64,000 nucleotides of DNA from Prochlorococcus marinus XMU1410 (GCF_017696085.1 NZ_JAAORH010000001.1:620001-684000), one strand, 5' to 3'; positions 15,520 through 24,569 are shown, counted from the stretch's first letter. Translations and numbers: made by a program. Notes: generated from the sequence alone by a model not told the origin.

Positions 15520-15645
15520 TCATCCAGCTTTTTTGAGGTTTTTAACTAAAAAATCATTTTCATTAGTAAGAACTTCGAGCTTGGATTTTTCCAACTCTTT
15601 TTTGATTTCGGGATTTAAATCCTTTTTTGTATCATTTGGATTCAT
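15520..15645 (-). CDS. Small charged helical protein (41 aa)
   Basis: Its C terminus (LTNENDFLVKNLKKAG) matches that of the 57-residue protein at 11534-11707. Predicted to be one coiled-coil helix. A plus-strand frame over the same region is judged a shadow. Confidence 0.45.
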   Translation of the reverse strand: MNPNDTKKDLNPEIKKELEKSKLEVLTNENDFLVKNLKKAG

Positions 15646-16177
15646 AGGATTTGGACTTGAAATTTTTAAAATTCAGTTGCAATCATAGTGATCCCAAAAA
15701 AAATTTGTGGATAGTTTTTTCTTAAAAGAAGATAATATTTTATTTTGCACATAGAAATTCAAATTTAATCAACATATTGTGGAAAACCCTGTTGAAAAAC
15801 ACTTAAAAAGTGGATAACTCTTCGGGAGCATTATCAAAACAAGCTTTTCTGGAAAATATTTAAGTATTAATACTTCATCAAAAGAAAATTAAATGTAGTT
15901 TAAAAAGTATCATAATCTCTTGTTATAACTGTGGGATCATTACTTTTTTAAAAAAGAAAAAAATCTATTCTAAGAGCACATGTTGATAAAGAATTTTAAA
16001 AAATTTTTTTCATGATGTATCAATTTGAAAATTAAAGTGAAGAAAAATCAATCTAAACTTGCAATTTTTAATTTTTGTCTTATGTGGTCAAAAAATATTT
16101 AATTCGGTTTTCTCTATGCAAATATTTCTCAAACCTAAAACTAATCAAATAGGGTTGAATAAGTTAATAAATTTTAA
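15646..16177. other. Long gene-free stretch with DnaA-box-like sites
   Basis: No supported ORF in about 530 bases. TGTGGATAG (15706-15714), TGTGGAAAA (15778-15786) and AGTGGATAA (15809-15817) each match the reverse DnaA box TGTGGATAA at 8 of 9 positions, and a weaker TGTTGAAAA lies at 15790-15798. The rest is A/T tracts. It could be a DnaA-titration or regulatory site; an origin is not proven. Confidence 0.4.
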
Positions 16178-16414
16178 ATGACAGAAGAAAAAAAGGATTC
16201 AAAAAAATGTTCTGGAAAGAAAAACATTATGTTTGCTTATGGTTTTATACAACTTGGTTCTAGTTTCGTATCTGCAATAGCTTTAGCTGCTATCGCTTTT
16301 GGATTCTGTTCAGTAAAAAAAGAGTCTAAACTTTTCAATAAATGTGTTTCAGAAATTATTGAAGATGGTGGTACCAATTCTGAGGCAGTAAGGTATTGCA
16401 ACGGAGGCAATTAA
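16178..16414 (+). CDS. Small membrane protein (78 aa)
   Basis: A lysine-rich N terminus (TEEKKDSKKCSGKK) precedes one long hydrophobic helix (residues 22-45) and a C-terminal domain with three cysteines (FGFCSVKK, NKCVSEII, RYCNGG). Cysteine placement suggests a structured periplasmic or lumenal tail. Not recognised. Confidence 0.6.
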   Translation: MTEEKKDSKKCSGKKNIMFAYGFIQLGSSFVSAIALAAIAFGFCSVKKESKLFNKCVSEIIEDGGTNSEAVRYCNGGN

Positions 16415-16435
16415 AATTTCTCTCAAAATAATTAA

Positions 16436-16678
16436 GTGGACTCAACCTGCGATTTGATTATTGACTCTTTAAAAGAGGAGCCAATTGGAGAAACTGATCA
16501 TTTTATTTGGTTTATAACAGATATTGGTATCGTTGCTCTATTTAAAAGAGAGGAAAACTTTGAAACTTATAGTTCGAATGTCGAAATTGAGGCAAATAAA
16601 ATTGCTTTAGATATAACTAAAGAAGAGAAAGAGTACCTCAAAATAAAAGAGAGACAGGTTTTCTTGTTTTATTCATAA
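16436..16678 (+). CDS. Hypothetical acidic protein (80 aa)
   Basis: Begins with GTG at 16436, 21 bases after the preceding gene. A strand-rich N-terminal half (HFIWFITDIGIVALF) and an acidic helical C-terminal half are seen. Function unknown. Confidence 0.5.
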   Translation: MDSTCDLIIDSLKEEPIGETDHFIWFITDIGIVALFKREENFETYSSNVEIEANKIALDITKEEKEYLKIKERQVFLFYS

Positions 16679-16698
16679 TCTTGGATTTAGTTCTTGAT

Positions 16699-16893
16699 TT
16701 AGTAAGATGGCTCAAGGTTTAAGGCAGGCTCCATAATATTGCTTTCGCTAACTAATTCGTAGGTTAGCTCTTTATTTAGGGCATTTATATAAGATGTATA
16801 AAGTTTTCCCCAAACAAATTCAAATTCATCTTTACTTAAATTCTTGAAAAGAATTTCTCCTTTGAAGTAAATGTGATAAGAATCATTCATCAT
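16699..16893 (-). CDS. Hypothetical protein (64 aa)
   Basis: A small aromatic-rich protein (SYHIYFKGEILFKNL) with two adjacent ATG codons at the start. It is convergent with 16436-16678. No motif recognised. Confidence 0.5.
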   Translation of the reverse strand: MMNDSYHIYFKGEILFKNLSKDEFEFVWGKLYTSYINALNKELTYELVSESNIMEPALNLEPSY

Positions 16894-16988
16894 GGAAAAT
16901 TAATCTTATCCTTTTTAACGCAGTGAAATATGTATGTAGTATTAGGTGCTACTAAAAAGAAATTTATATGTAGAAGTTAGAAATACTT

Positions 16989-17300
16989 TTAGACTATCCG
17001 TGTATTCATTTTTTGTTTTTTGAATAATCCGACGGTCTCATCAAGATCCATACAAGGCTGAATGCTTATATCCATTAACCTTCTCCATGGATGCCATTGC
17101 TTCCAAATTGTCTCAAGAGAATCTGCACTCACTACAGAATGTCCAATCCCATTTTGAACCATAAAAATCCAAGAATGAACCTCATAGTTTTCAGGTCTAT
17201 TTTGGGGACCACCTGATTCATACCAATTAATTAGCATTTCTGCCCCTTCTTCTTGATCCTCGCCATCAGTAAATTCGTAGGAAATCAAATACCTTTGCAT
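16989..17300 (-). CDS. DUF3303-like protein (103 aa)
   Basis: The pattern of a YLISYEF strand, MLINWYESGGPQNRPENYE and IWKQWHPWRRLMDISIQP fits the cyanobacterial DUF3303 group, a small alpha/beta-barrel-like fold of unknown function. The gene is isolated with its own upstream region. Assignment is from memory of the family pattern. Confidence 0.65.
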   Translation of the reverse strand: MQRYLISYEFTDGEDQEEGAEMLINWYESGGPQNRPENYEVHSWIFMVQNGIGHSVVSADSLETIWKQWHPWRRLMDISIQPCMDLDETVGLFKKQKMNTRIV

Positions 17301-17401
17301 ATAGATTATTATTAAAATCTCTAAACTATTTTAACTCTAGATTTAGATATTGCCTCCGAATTTAATTAATGCTATGAAGTTTATAGAAGTGATTGTCTTA
17401 A

Positions 17402-17506
17402 ATGACAGAAAGATTTGGGAAAATTAAAAAGAATATTTTGACTAATTTATCTTTTATAAATAAGACAATCTTGAAGTATTTTCAAAACCATGATCTGTTC
17501 GTATAG
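17402..17506 (+). CDS. Doubtful 34-codon ORF
   Basis: An ATG-started frame with basic, amphipathic content (ERFGKIKKNILTNL) in a 283-base gap. No ribosome-binding site is evident; it may be chance. Confidence 0.2.
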   Translation: MTERFGKIKKNILTNLSFINKTILKYFQNHDLFV

Positions 17507-17583
17507 CTTCATTTAATAGATAAAATTTGATACTTTTTAAAATACCTTAAATTAGTTAACATATTTGTATTGTATAGATACCG

Positions 17584-17967
17584 ATGATAAATAAAAAGGA
17601 TCAAAGCGATCCAATTGATAATTTAGAGTATGAAAAAGTTCTAGAAGAAGAAGTAATTAATTCGTACGAAAGTAAATTTCAGAAAGACACTGAAGAAGAT
17701 ATTAAAAAGATTAAATTCTACAGACTTAAAAGAACTCCATTAGAAATATTAAATAGGTCATTTTTCTTTTTCTTTATTGGAAGTTTTCTTTTCTCTTTGT
17801 TTTTAGCTTATTCAGAGAGTAAGTTATGGTTCATACTTTATGTAATAAGTGCATTGTCATGTGTTTTCTATACTCCTAATAGAAAGGCACTAAAAGAATT
17901 AATAGCAGCTTGGCCAAATATAGAGGATCTCATCAAAGGGAGGAGTATGTGGAGAAAAGGCAAGTAA
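17584..17967 (+). CDS. Two-helix membrane protein (127 aa)
   Basis: An acidic N-terminal domain (residues 1-55) leads to two membrane helices (FFFFFIGSFLFSLFLAY and LWFILYVISALSCVFY) and a C-terminal amphipathic region (ELIAAWPNIEDLIKG). It heads a three-gene unit with two tiny genes following closely. Not recognised. Confidence 0.6.
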   Translation: MINKKDQSDPIDNLEYEKVLEEEVINSYESKFQKDTEEDIKKIKFYRLKRTPLEILNRSFFFFFIGSFLFSLFLAYSESKLWFILYVISALSCVFYTPNRKALKELIAAWPNIEDLIKGRSMWRKGK

Positions 17968-17974
17968 ATAGATT

Positions 17975-18067
17975 ATGAAACCTTTAAGTGCATTTAAAAA
18001 ATGGTTATTAAATATCCTTGTTCCATATATCGAAGGCACCAACAAGAAAAAAGAGGATAAAAAATGA
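17975..18067 (+). CDS. Small basic peptide (30 aa)
   Basis: Starts seven bases after the preceding stop and ends in an ATGA overlap with the next gene, which supports translation. An amphipathic N terminus (AFKKWLLNILVPYIEG) is followed by a K/E-rich tail. Confidence 0.45.
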   Translation: MKPLSAFKKWLLNILVPYIEGTNKKKEDKK

Positions 18068-18201
18068 GTTTAATAAAGGTTGGAATTATTGTTGAAATAT
18101 TTTTGTTTGTAGGAGTTTTTATATGGGTTAGGAAACTAACTAGTAAAAAAGGTAGACAACCATCTCTATCAAAAAAAACAATTAAAAATCTCAAATTTTA
18201 G
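18064..18201 (+). CDS. One-helix membrane peptide (45 aa)
   Basis: ATGA-coupled to the preceding peptide. One helix (VGIIVEIFLFVGVFIWV) is followed by a strongly basic tail (RKLTSKKGRQ), predicting a cytoplasmic C terminus. Confidence 0.5.
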   Translation: MSLIKVGIIVEIFLFVGVFIWVRKLTSKKGRQPSLSKKTIKNLKF

Positions 18202-18284
18202 AATTTTGATCACAAAATAAGGAATCTTTATAAAGAGATCAAATTTATGGGAGAATTCTTTACTTTTGCCCTCTCACTTTGTGT

Positions 18285-18677
18285 ATGAAATCGGTTAGAA
18301 CATCTATATCGTTTTTAAAAAATATGGTTTCCTCCATTCAAGGTCTTGCTCCAATAACTAATCCATTAAATAGTGTCTTAGTAGAAAAAAAACTAATAAA
18401 TGTTGATCAAAAGTTTATTCAACTTGTTTCTCTTGCAGAAGGTTTACCTCGTACAGAAGTAATTGAAAGTGGAAGGAATTATTGGAGAGGTGTTTGTAGG
18501 AGCTTAATTTTTAGATTTCCTGATGACCTTGAAATTTTAAAGCTTGATGTAAGAAGTTATGTAGATAGATCTAAAGGAATTATTCAGATAAGATCTGCAG
18601 CAAGATTAGGGCAATCAGATTTAGGCGTTAATCTAAGAAGAGTGGAATACTTGTTTAATCAATTAGAGAAATTTTAA
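18285..18677 (+). CDS. DUF1499 protein
   Basis: DUF1499 proteins are small and uncharacterised, common in cyanobacteria and plants. The domain is visible as IQGLAPITNPLNSV at the start, then TEVIESGRNYWRGVCRS, FPDDLEILKLD, and the hallmark IQIRSAARLGQSDLGVNLRRVE near the C terminus. ATG at 18285 is preferred over the TTG two codons earlier. No signal peptide is seen, so it is likely soluble. Confidence 0.8.
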   Translation: MKSVRTSISFLKNMVSSIQGLAPITNPLNSVLVEKKLINVDQKFIQLVSLAEGLPRTEVIESGRNYWRGVCRSLIFRFPDDLEILKLDVRSYVDRSKGIIQIRSAARLGQSDLGVNLRRVEYLFNQLEKF

Positions 18678-18754
18678 TTAATCTGTTTTTTATAGATTTA
18701 AGGTTCTTTTTACTAAATAGTTGTGCTTTAATTCATAAGAATATTTGAATTGCC

Positions 18755-18886
18755 ATGGTAAAGATAATCTTAGTTGGAATTATTGTCGCTCTTGTATATT
18801 CTCAACCTGACCTTCGTCTTACGGTCGCTGATTGGTTAAAAGCAGCTTCTGATTTTCTAATTGAATCGGTACAAGTAAAACCTTGA
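18755..18886 (+). CDS. Small membrane peptide (43 aa)
   Basis: ATG start, N-terminal hydrophobic helix (KIILVGIIVALVYSQ) and a mildly amphipathic tail (LTVADWLKAASDFLIES). Composition is protein-like rather than random AT. Unknown function. Confidence 0.5.
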   Translation: MVKIILVGIIVALVYSQPDLRLTVADWLKAASDFLIESVQVKP

Positions 18887-18905
18887 ATTAATTTTTAATT
18901 AAGCA

Positions 18906-18992
18906 TTAAATAAGACCTGAGACAGTAAGCATTTGTTTAATGCATAGAGCCACGAAAATAAATATTATTATTCTGCTTAATATATATTTCAC
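18906..18992 (-). CDS. Doubtful one-helix peptide (28 aa)
   Basis: GTG-started frame with a basic N terminus and a helix (IIIFIFVALCI). Resembles neighbouring mini-membrane proteins but lies in a gap with no other support. Confidence 0.3.
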   Translation of the reverse strand: MKYILSRIIIFIFVALCIKQMLTVSGLI

Positions 18993-19069
18993 TTAAACAA
19001 ATAAATAGTTTTAGGAACATAATAGAAAATTTTTTTGAAATTTTTGAATAGTTAACGATAATAAGGAAT

Positions 19070-20125
19070 ATGAAGCTTAGATTATTTGAGTTCTATTTTA
19101 TTAAAGACTATTTAAGGCCTTGGTTTGGTCTTATTTATTCTTTATTCTTTCTGTTTTTTTTAGGTGCAATTGGCTATCGAATAACAGAGGGATGGGAATG
19201 GAGTGATTGCTTATGGATGGTTCTGATCACAATAACCACTATTGGTTTTGGAGAAGTTAAACCTTTAAGTCCTGAAGGCAGGATAGTAACTGTTTTAGTA
19301 ATCGTTGGCGGATTGATCTTTATTCAATTTACCTTTCAAAAAGCTGTAAGATTATTCGAATCAGGCTATTTTCAAAGAGTAAACGAATTACGTTTTAAAA
19401 GACTTCTTAGAAAAATGGAAAATCATGTAATTTTGTGCGGATATGGGAGGGTAGGTCAGGAAATATCTAACCAAATAAAAACGCAAAATATTCCAATTAT
19501 CGTTGTTGAGAGTGACGAAGATAGAAAAAAGATTGCTGAAGAAAATGGTTTAGAAGTTCTTTGTGCTGATGCAACTCTTGATGAGACGTTAAAACTGGCA
19601 GGATTAGAAAAATGCAAAAGTTTGGTTGTTACTTTGCCCAATGATGCTGCTAATTTATATGTGGTTTTAAGCGCTAAAGGGATAAGAAGTTCTATAAGAG
19701 TAATTGCAAGAGCTGGAACTGAAGAAGCCGCAAGTAAATTGAGATTAGCTGGAGCAAGTATAGTAGTAAGTCCTTATATCGCAGCAGGGCGAGCTATGGC
19801 ATCAATGGCTTTAAGACCTATCGCTATTGACTTTCTTGATCTGCTTGCAGGAAGTGAATGTGAAATTGAAGAATTTGAATTAAGTAATGATATTAGTCTT
19901 TTTGAAACTGCAGAGAAAAGATCACTCTCTGAACTTGGAATAGGCAAAAAGAGCGGGGCTAAAATTTTAGCTATAAAAGAAAATGAAAAGTTGTTTACTA
20001 ATCCTGGCGGTAATTTCATACTTCAACCAGGTCAGGTATTAATAGCCTTTGGTAGTAAAGAACAGCTAAATATTTTGAATGGTCTGTTAGGTAATCTTGT
20101 TGTAGCAGTAGAGCTACTAAAGTAG
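19070..20125 (+). CDS. Potassium channel with TrkA/RCK regulatory domains
   Basis: The protein forms a plasma-membrane cation channel gated by cytoplasmic nucleotide-binding domains. Residues 18-36 and 70-90 are membrane helices around a pore loop with TITTIGFGE (54-62), a potassium-filter-like sequence with F for the usual Y. A TrkA-N Rossmann domain follows (GYGRVGQE at 124-131, VVESDE near 150) and a TrkA-C domain ends the 351 residues. A single pore unit implies a tetramer. The gene sits directly before pstS but is separated by an inverted repeat. Confidence 0.88.
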   Translation: MKLRLFEFYFIKDYLRPWFGLIYSLFFLFFLGAIGYRITEGWEWSDCLWMVLITITTIGFGEVKPLSPEGRIVTVLVIVGGLIFIQFTFQKAVRLFESGYFQRVNELRFKRLLRKMENHVILCGYGRVGQEISNQIKTQNIPIIVVESDEDRKKIAEENGLEVLCADATLDETLKLAGLEKCKSLVVTLPNDAANLYVVLSAKGIRSSIRVIARAGTEEAASKLRLAGASIVVSPYIAAGRAMASMALRPIAIDFLDLLAGSECEIEEFELSNDISLFETAEKRSLSELGIGKKSGAKILAIKENEKLFTNPGGNFILQPGQVLIAFGSKEQLNILNGLLGNLVVAVELLK

Positions 20126-20149
20126 ATATATCAAAATAATTTGATATAT
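20126..20149. repeat. Perfect inverted repeat after the channel gene
   Basis: ATATATCAAA and TTTGATATAT with a four-base spacer start one base after the channel stop. The AT-only stem is weak for a terminator; an operator upstream of pstS is the alternative. Confidence 0.5.
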
Positions 20150-20224
20150 AAATCTTTCAATTTTTAAATTTCTTAAAGGTTGTAAATTATTTTTATATTT
20201 AATAAACTTAGTTCTCATTACATA

Positions 20225-21196
20225 GTGGGCATTTTCAAAAAAACTCTCATTTTATCTTCTGCAATTTCATTAATACTTTCTCCATCTGCGATGGCTTCAA
20301 AAAGATTGAGTGGTGCTGGTGCATCATTTCCTTCGAAGATTTATACTAGGTGGTTTTTTGACTTAGCTAAATCTGGAGGCCCTAGAGTTAATTATCAAGC
20401 AGTAGGTTCTGGATCTGGAAGAAAAGCTTTCATAGATGAAACTGTTAATTTTGGAGCCTCTGACGATCCAATGAAAGATTCTGATATAGAGAAAGTTAAA
20501 AGAGGACTTGTTCAAATACCAATGGTAGGTGGAACAATTGCGTTTGGATATAACTATGATTGCGACTTGAAACTAACACAAGAACAAGCTGTTCAAGTAG
20601 CAATGGGAATGATTAAAAATTGGAAGGAATTAGGATGTAAGTCAGGTAAATTAACTTGGGCCCATCGTTCCGACGGTTCAGGCACGACTAAAGCTTTTAC
20701 AAATTCTATGGAGGCTTTCTCTAAAACCTGGAATCTAGGTACTGGTAAATCTGTTAAATGGCCTTCGGGAGTTGGAGCAAAAGGAAATTCTGGTGTTGCA
20801 GGTGTTATTCAAAACACTCCTGGCGCAATTGGTTATGTAAACCAGTCATACATTAAAGGTAATGTTAAGGCTGCAGCTTTACAAAATCTTTCTGGTGAAT
20901 TCGTTACTCCTAATACTGAATCAGGCGCGATAGCTTTAAATGGAATAAATCTTGATGAAAATCTTGCGGGTAAAAATCCGAATCCTACTGCTAAAGGAGC
21001 TTATCCAATAGCAACTTTGACATGGATACTTGCTTACGAAACAGGTAACGGAAGAAATACTAAGGCAATTCAAGATACATTCTATAAATTGCTCAGCGAT
21101 GAATATCAAGATAAAGCTTCTCCTCTAGGATTTGTTCCACTTAAAGGCGACATCCTTGAGAAATCAAGAGCCGCCGTTCAAAAAATAGGTAGATAA
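20225..21196 (+). CDS. pstS: Phosphate-binding protein PstS
   Basis: PstS captures phosphate in the periplasm and delivers it to the PstCA permease. GTG at 20225 begins a signal peptide (KKTLILSSAISLILSPSAMA). The phosphate loop GAGASFPSKIY, the GSGSGRKAF segment, FGASDDPM and the HRSDGSGTT motif are diagnostic. Its 323 residues match the picocyanobacterial form. It heads the pstSCAB operon; a convincing Pho box cannot be read upstream. Confidence 0.96.
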   Translation: MGIFKKTLILSSAISLILSPSAMASKRLSGAGASFPSKIYTRWFFDLAKSGGPRVNYQAVGSGSGRKAFIDETVNFGASDDPMKDSDIEKVKRGLVQIPMVGGTIAFGYNYDCDLKLTQEQAVQVAMGMIKNWKELGCKSGKLTWAHRSDGSGTTKAFTNSMEAFSKTWNLGTGKSVKWPSGVGAKGNSGVAGVIQNTPGAIGYVNQSYIKGNVKAAALQNLSGEFVTPNTESGAIALNGINLDENLAGKNPNPTAKGAYPIATLTWILAYETGNGRNTKAIQDTFYKLLSDEYQDKASPLGFVPLKGDILEKSRAAVQKIGR

Positions 21197-21300
21197 ATTT
21201 TTAATACATGTCAAATTATCATGACTTTCATATACCTTTAACCCCTCTTAAAGTCTTTTACAACATTTAGTAGTAGATTTATAGAGATATTCTTTTTTAA

Positions 21301-22248
21301 ATGGAAGAGAAATTAACTCTTTTCAAGAATCGTAAAAGATTCGGTATCGAAAAAAATATTGATATTATCTTCAAGAATACTGCTCTAGTACTGTCTAGTT
21401 TCGTAGCAATAATACTTTTAGGAATAATTTTAGTAGTCTTTTTTCAGTCATTTGAATCCTTTTCAAGGTATGGATTGAAGTTTCTCGTAACCTCTGAATG
21501 GAATCCAGTAAAAGATGAATACGGAGCTTTTACTGCTATATATGGCACATTGGTAACTTCATTTCTTTCGTTATTAATAACTATCCCTTTGGGTGTTGGG
21601 ACTGCAATATTTATTACCGAGGACTTTGTACCGAAAGTTTTTAGAGAAATAATAGGTTCTTTTGTTGAATTACTAGCAGCAATTCCATCAGTTGTATTGG
21701 GACTTTGGGCAATATTTGTAATGGAACCTTTTTTTAGAGTCTTTTTTGTCTTTTTACATAATTTCTTTGGTTGGATACCTTTATTCAGTACAGAACCTAC
21801 AGGCAGGAATTCTTTGTTAGCAATATTGATTTTAGTAGTAATGCTTTTGCCAATAGTGACTTCCATTGCAAGGGATTCACTTAATCAGGTTCCTAAAAAG
21901 TTAAGAAATGCGGCTTATGGAATTGGAGCAAGTAGATGGAAAACAATATTTTCAGTAATTTTGCCCGCAGCATTATCAGGAATTATGGCAGGTGTTCTAT
22001 TAGCTTTAGGCAGGGCAATGGGAGAAACAATGGCTGTGACAATGATTATTGGTAATTCAAATGCATTTAGTTGGTCTCTATTATCTCCTGGATATACCAT
22101 TTCCTCTATGCTCGCAAACCAGTTTGGTGAGGCTGATGGAAGTCAGGTTTCATCACTTTTTTATGCGGCTTTTGTGCTCATGATTTTATCTTTAGTGGTC
22201 AATATCTTTGCGCAGTGGCTAGTTAAGAAATTTAGTCTCAAATATTAG
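21301..22248 (+). CDS. pstC: Phosphate ABC transporter permease PstC
   Basis: One of two membrane subunits of the high-affinity phosphate importer. About six hydrophobic segments are seen, and the EAA loop (RNAAYGIGASRWKTIFSVILPAA) that docks with PstB lies near residue 202. It follows pstS by 104 bases and precedes pstA by six. Confidence 0.95.
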   Translation: MEEKLTLFKNRKRFGIEKNIDIIFKNTALVLSSFVAIILLGIILVVFFQSFESFSRYGLKFLVTSEWNPVKDEYGAFTAIYGTLVTSFLSLLITIPLGVGTAIFITEDFVPKVFREIIGSFVELLAAIPSVVLGLWAIFVMEPFFRVFFVFLHNFFGWIPLFSTEPTGRNSLLAILILVVMLLPIVTSIARDSLNQVPKKLRNAAYGIGASRWKTIFSVILPAALSGIMAGVLLALGRAMGETMAVTMIIGNSNAFSWSLLSPGYTISSMLANQFGEADGSQVSSLFYAAFVLMILSLVVNIFAQWLVKKFSLKY

Positions 22249-22254
22249 ATAATT

Positions 22255-23148
22255 ATGAATTCACTCTATTACCAGAAAAGATTATCAAGAAATATAGGAG
22301 ATAAATTTTTTACTTCTTTATCAGTAATTTGTGCATTGATCGCAATACTCCCTTTGATTTTTCTGGTGACTTATATTCTCATCAAAGGTGGATCCCAAAT
22401 CACACCAGAACTATTTACTTTAGAACCAAATCCTCCTGGAGATGATTTGGATGCAGGAGGTATTAACCCTGCATTAATAGGCACATTAATAATAACTACT
22501 ATTGCTTCAATTATTGCGATACCAGTAGGTGTTGGCGGTGGTATATATCTGGCGGAATATTCTAAAGGCGGTGCTTTTTCAAGGTTTATTAGATTTGGGG
22601 TAAATGTTTTAGCGGGAGTCCCCTCAATAATTGCCGGTGTATTTATTTATGCCTTAATTGTTTCAACAAAGATCTTATTTGGAAGTATGTACAGTGGCTT
22701 GGCCGGAGGTATGGCACTTTCAATATTGATGTTGCCTACTGTAATTAAGACCACTGACGAAGGTTTAAAGTTAGTTCCTAACGAATTAAGATATGCGTCT
22801 CTTGGTGTTGGAGCAAGTATGTATACAACTATATTGAAAGTTACTTTGCCTTCTGCCTTTAGGTCTATTGCTACTGGCGTTGTACTTGGAATCGCAAGAG
22901 CTGCAGGTGAAACAGCACCTTTGATATTTACGGCTTTATTCTCTTACTACTACATAACAGGCTTTGGAGACTTGTTTTATGAGATGGGTTCTTTGGCGGT
23001 ATTGATATACAACTTTGCACTTGAACCTTATGATGCACAGAATAAATTAGCCTGGGCAGCTTCCTTTATTCTTGTTTTGTCGATACTATCAGTAAATATA
23101 TTTTCAAGGATATTAGCCGCTTTTACTGAGAAAACTAAGAGAGCATAA
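22255..23148 (+). CDS. pstA: Phosphate ABC transporter permease PstA
   Basis: The partner of PstC in the importer. Multiple membrane segments, an IPVGVGGGIYLAEY region and the EAA loop (LRYASLGVGASMYTTILKV) are visible. The stop directly abuts the pstB start, so the two are translated together. Confidence 0.95.
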   Translation: MNSLYYQKRLSRNIGDKFFTSLSVICALIAILPLIFLVTYILIKGGSQITPELFTLEPNPPGDDLDAGGINPALIGTLIITTIASIIAIPVGVGGGIYLAEYSKGGAFSRFIRFGVNVLAGVPSIIAGVFIYALIVSTKILFGSMYSGLAGGMALSILMLPTVIKTTDEGLKLVPNELRYASLGVGASMYTTILKVTLPSAFRSIATGVVLGIARAAGETAPLIFTALFSYYYITGFGDLFYEMGSLAVLIYNFALEPYDAQNKLAWAASFILVLSILSVNIFSRILAAFTEKTKRA

Positions 23149-23958
23149 ATGATTAAAACTAATAAAAAAACACCAAAGAATATCATTTTATCTCTTGAGA
23201 ATGTCTCTATTAGCTATGGAAGTTTTGAAGCAGTAAGAAATGTTTTTTGTAATTTTAAAAAAGGAAATATAACCTCCCTTATTGGACCTTCAGGTTGTGG
23301 TAAATCAACTGTTCTTAGATCTTTAAATAGAATGAACGATTTGATTCCTAATTGTTCGTTAAAAGGAACTGTCCTTTTTGATGGAACTAATATTTACGAT
23401 AAAAGAGTAGATCCAGTTGAAGTAAGAAGAAGAATTGGAATGGTTTTTCAACAACCTAATCCTTTTCCTAAATCTATCTACGAAAATATTGCATTTGGAG
23501 CAAGAATTAATGGCTTTACTGGAGATATGGATGAATTAGTCGAAACTTCACTGAGAAAAGCCGCTTTATGGGACGAATGTAAGGATAAATTAAATGATAG
23601 TGGTTACTCTTTATCTGGTGGACAACAACAAAGATTATGTATTGCTAGAACCATTGCTATTGAGCCTGAAATAATTCTCATGGATGAGCCATGCTCAGCT
23701 TTGGATCCTATCTCTACCTTGAAAATAGAAGAGACGATGCATGAACTTAAGAAGAATTACACAATAATAATCGTTACCCATAATATGCAACAGGCATTAA
23801 GAGTTAGTGATATGACAGCATTTTTTAATGCTATTGAATATGAAGATGGTGATGGAGGAAAGGTTGGTTATCTTGCCGAATTTAATTCGACAAAGAAAAT
23901 TTTTAACTCTCCAAAAGAAAAAACTACTCAAGAATACATATCTGGTAAATTTGGTTAA
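23149..23958 (+). CDS. pstB: Phosphate ABC transporter ATPase PstB
   Basis: The cytoplasmic ATPase that drives phosphate import. Walker [10 protein letters not shown] at 46-54, Q-loop VFQQPNPFP, signature LSGGQQQR and Walker [14 protein letters not shown] are all intact, with the H-loop THNM. The 269-residue length is standard. Last gene of the operon. No phoB, phoR or phoU is found beside it. Confidence 0.97.
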   Translation: MIKTNKKTPKNIILSLENVSISYGSFEAVRNVFCNFKKGNITSLIGPSGCGKSTVLRSLNRMNDLIPNCSLKGTVLFDGTNIYDKRVDPVEVRRRIGMVFQQPNPFPKSIYENIAFGARINGFTGDMDELVETSLRKAALWDECKDKLNDSGYSLSGGQQQRLCIARTIAIEPEIILMDEPCSALDPISTLKIEETMHELKKNYTIIIVTHNMQQALRVSDMTAFFNAIEYEDGDGGKVGYLAEFNSTKKIFNSPKEKTTQEYISGKFG

Positions 23959-24065
23959 TGTTTAATTTTTACTAATAAAAGAAAGATTTTTACCTTTAAG
24001 ACAAGAAAGGGGTAGACAAACAGTATAAATACCTATATAGTTATTTCGAATTAGTAAGTTTATCG

Positions 24066-24155
24066 TTGAAAAACTACCCTTTTCTACCTTTCTTGATATT
24101 TGCAGGGGCTCTCATAACAACTGCAACAATAGGATTGCCCGTATTTACTTCATAA
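24066..24155 (+). CDS. Possible one-helix peptide (29 aa)
   Basis: TTG-started frame with protein-like composition (PFLPFLIFAGALITTATIGL). No ribosome-binding site. It lies in the pstB-24352 gap. Confidence 0.3.
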   Translation: MKNYPFLPFLIFAGALITTATIGLPVFTS

Positions 24156-24185
24156 TTTAAGAGTATTTCTATTTCTGGTAATCTT

Positions 24186-24341
24186 ATGGTTCCAATATTA
24201 AATAAAGAATTAATTGGAAGTCCTAATAAAACCTTAATAAAAGGAAATTTATTTGACTTTATAAAAAAAAGAGAGAATATGAATCTGTGTGGGAGTGAAA
24301 AATCTGTATTAAAACCATCTTTAAAAGTGGTTAATTTCTAA
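24186..24341 (+). CDS. Doubtful basic ORF (51 aa)
   Basis: ATG-started frame with many K and N residues and no recognisable domain. Base composition resembles non-coding DNA; listed as possible only. Confidence 0.25.
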   Translation: MVPILNKELIGSPNKTLIKGNLFDFIKKRENMNLCGSEKSVLKPSLKVVNF

Positions 24342-24351
24342 TTTATTTATC

Positions 24352-24498
24352 ATGGATAAAACTAAAGAACAGTTAGAAAAATTAAGAGAAGTAGCTGAAG
24401 CATCTCTTACAAAAACGGATGAACTTCAAAAAGTTCTTGCTCAAATTGAAGCTTTAATGTCTAGAGAAGAATCACAAACATTATCAAAGAAGAAGTAA
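24352..24498 (+). CDS. Small coiled-coil protein (48 aa)
   Basis: An almost completely helical, charged protein (EQLEKLREVAEASL, DELQKVLAQIEALM). Clear amphipathic heptads and an ATG start support coding. Function unknown. Confidence 0.55.
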   Translation: MDKTKEQLEKLREVAEASLTKTDELQKVLAQIEALMSREESQTLSKKK

Positions 24499-24569
24499 TT
24501 ATTTAAAAAAATAATTTTAGGTTTTGTACTTTTTATTACACCTCTACAAATCCAATGTAGTTATTAATT

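Noticed and set aside
15428-15688. 86-codon plus-strand frame
   Set aside because: The minus-strand 41-residue protein in the same region has a paralogue at 11534, which makes it the better candidate.
20150-20224. Possible Pho box before pstS
   Set aside because: CTTAAAGG and nearby A/T octamers can be aligned loosely at 11-base spacing, but no three consistent repeats are present.
21444-21866. 140-codon frame antisense to pstC
   Set aside because: Covered entirely by a well-supported permease gene.
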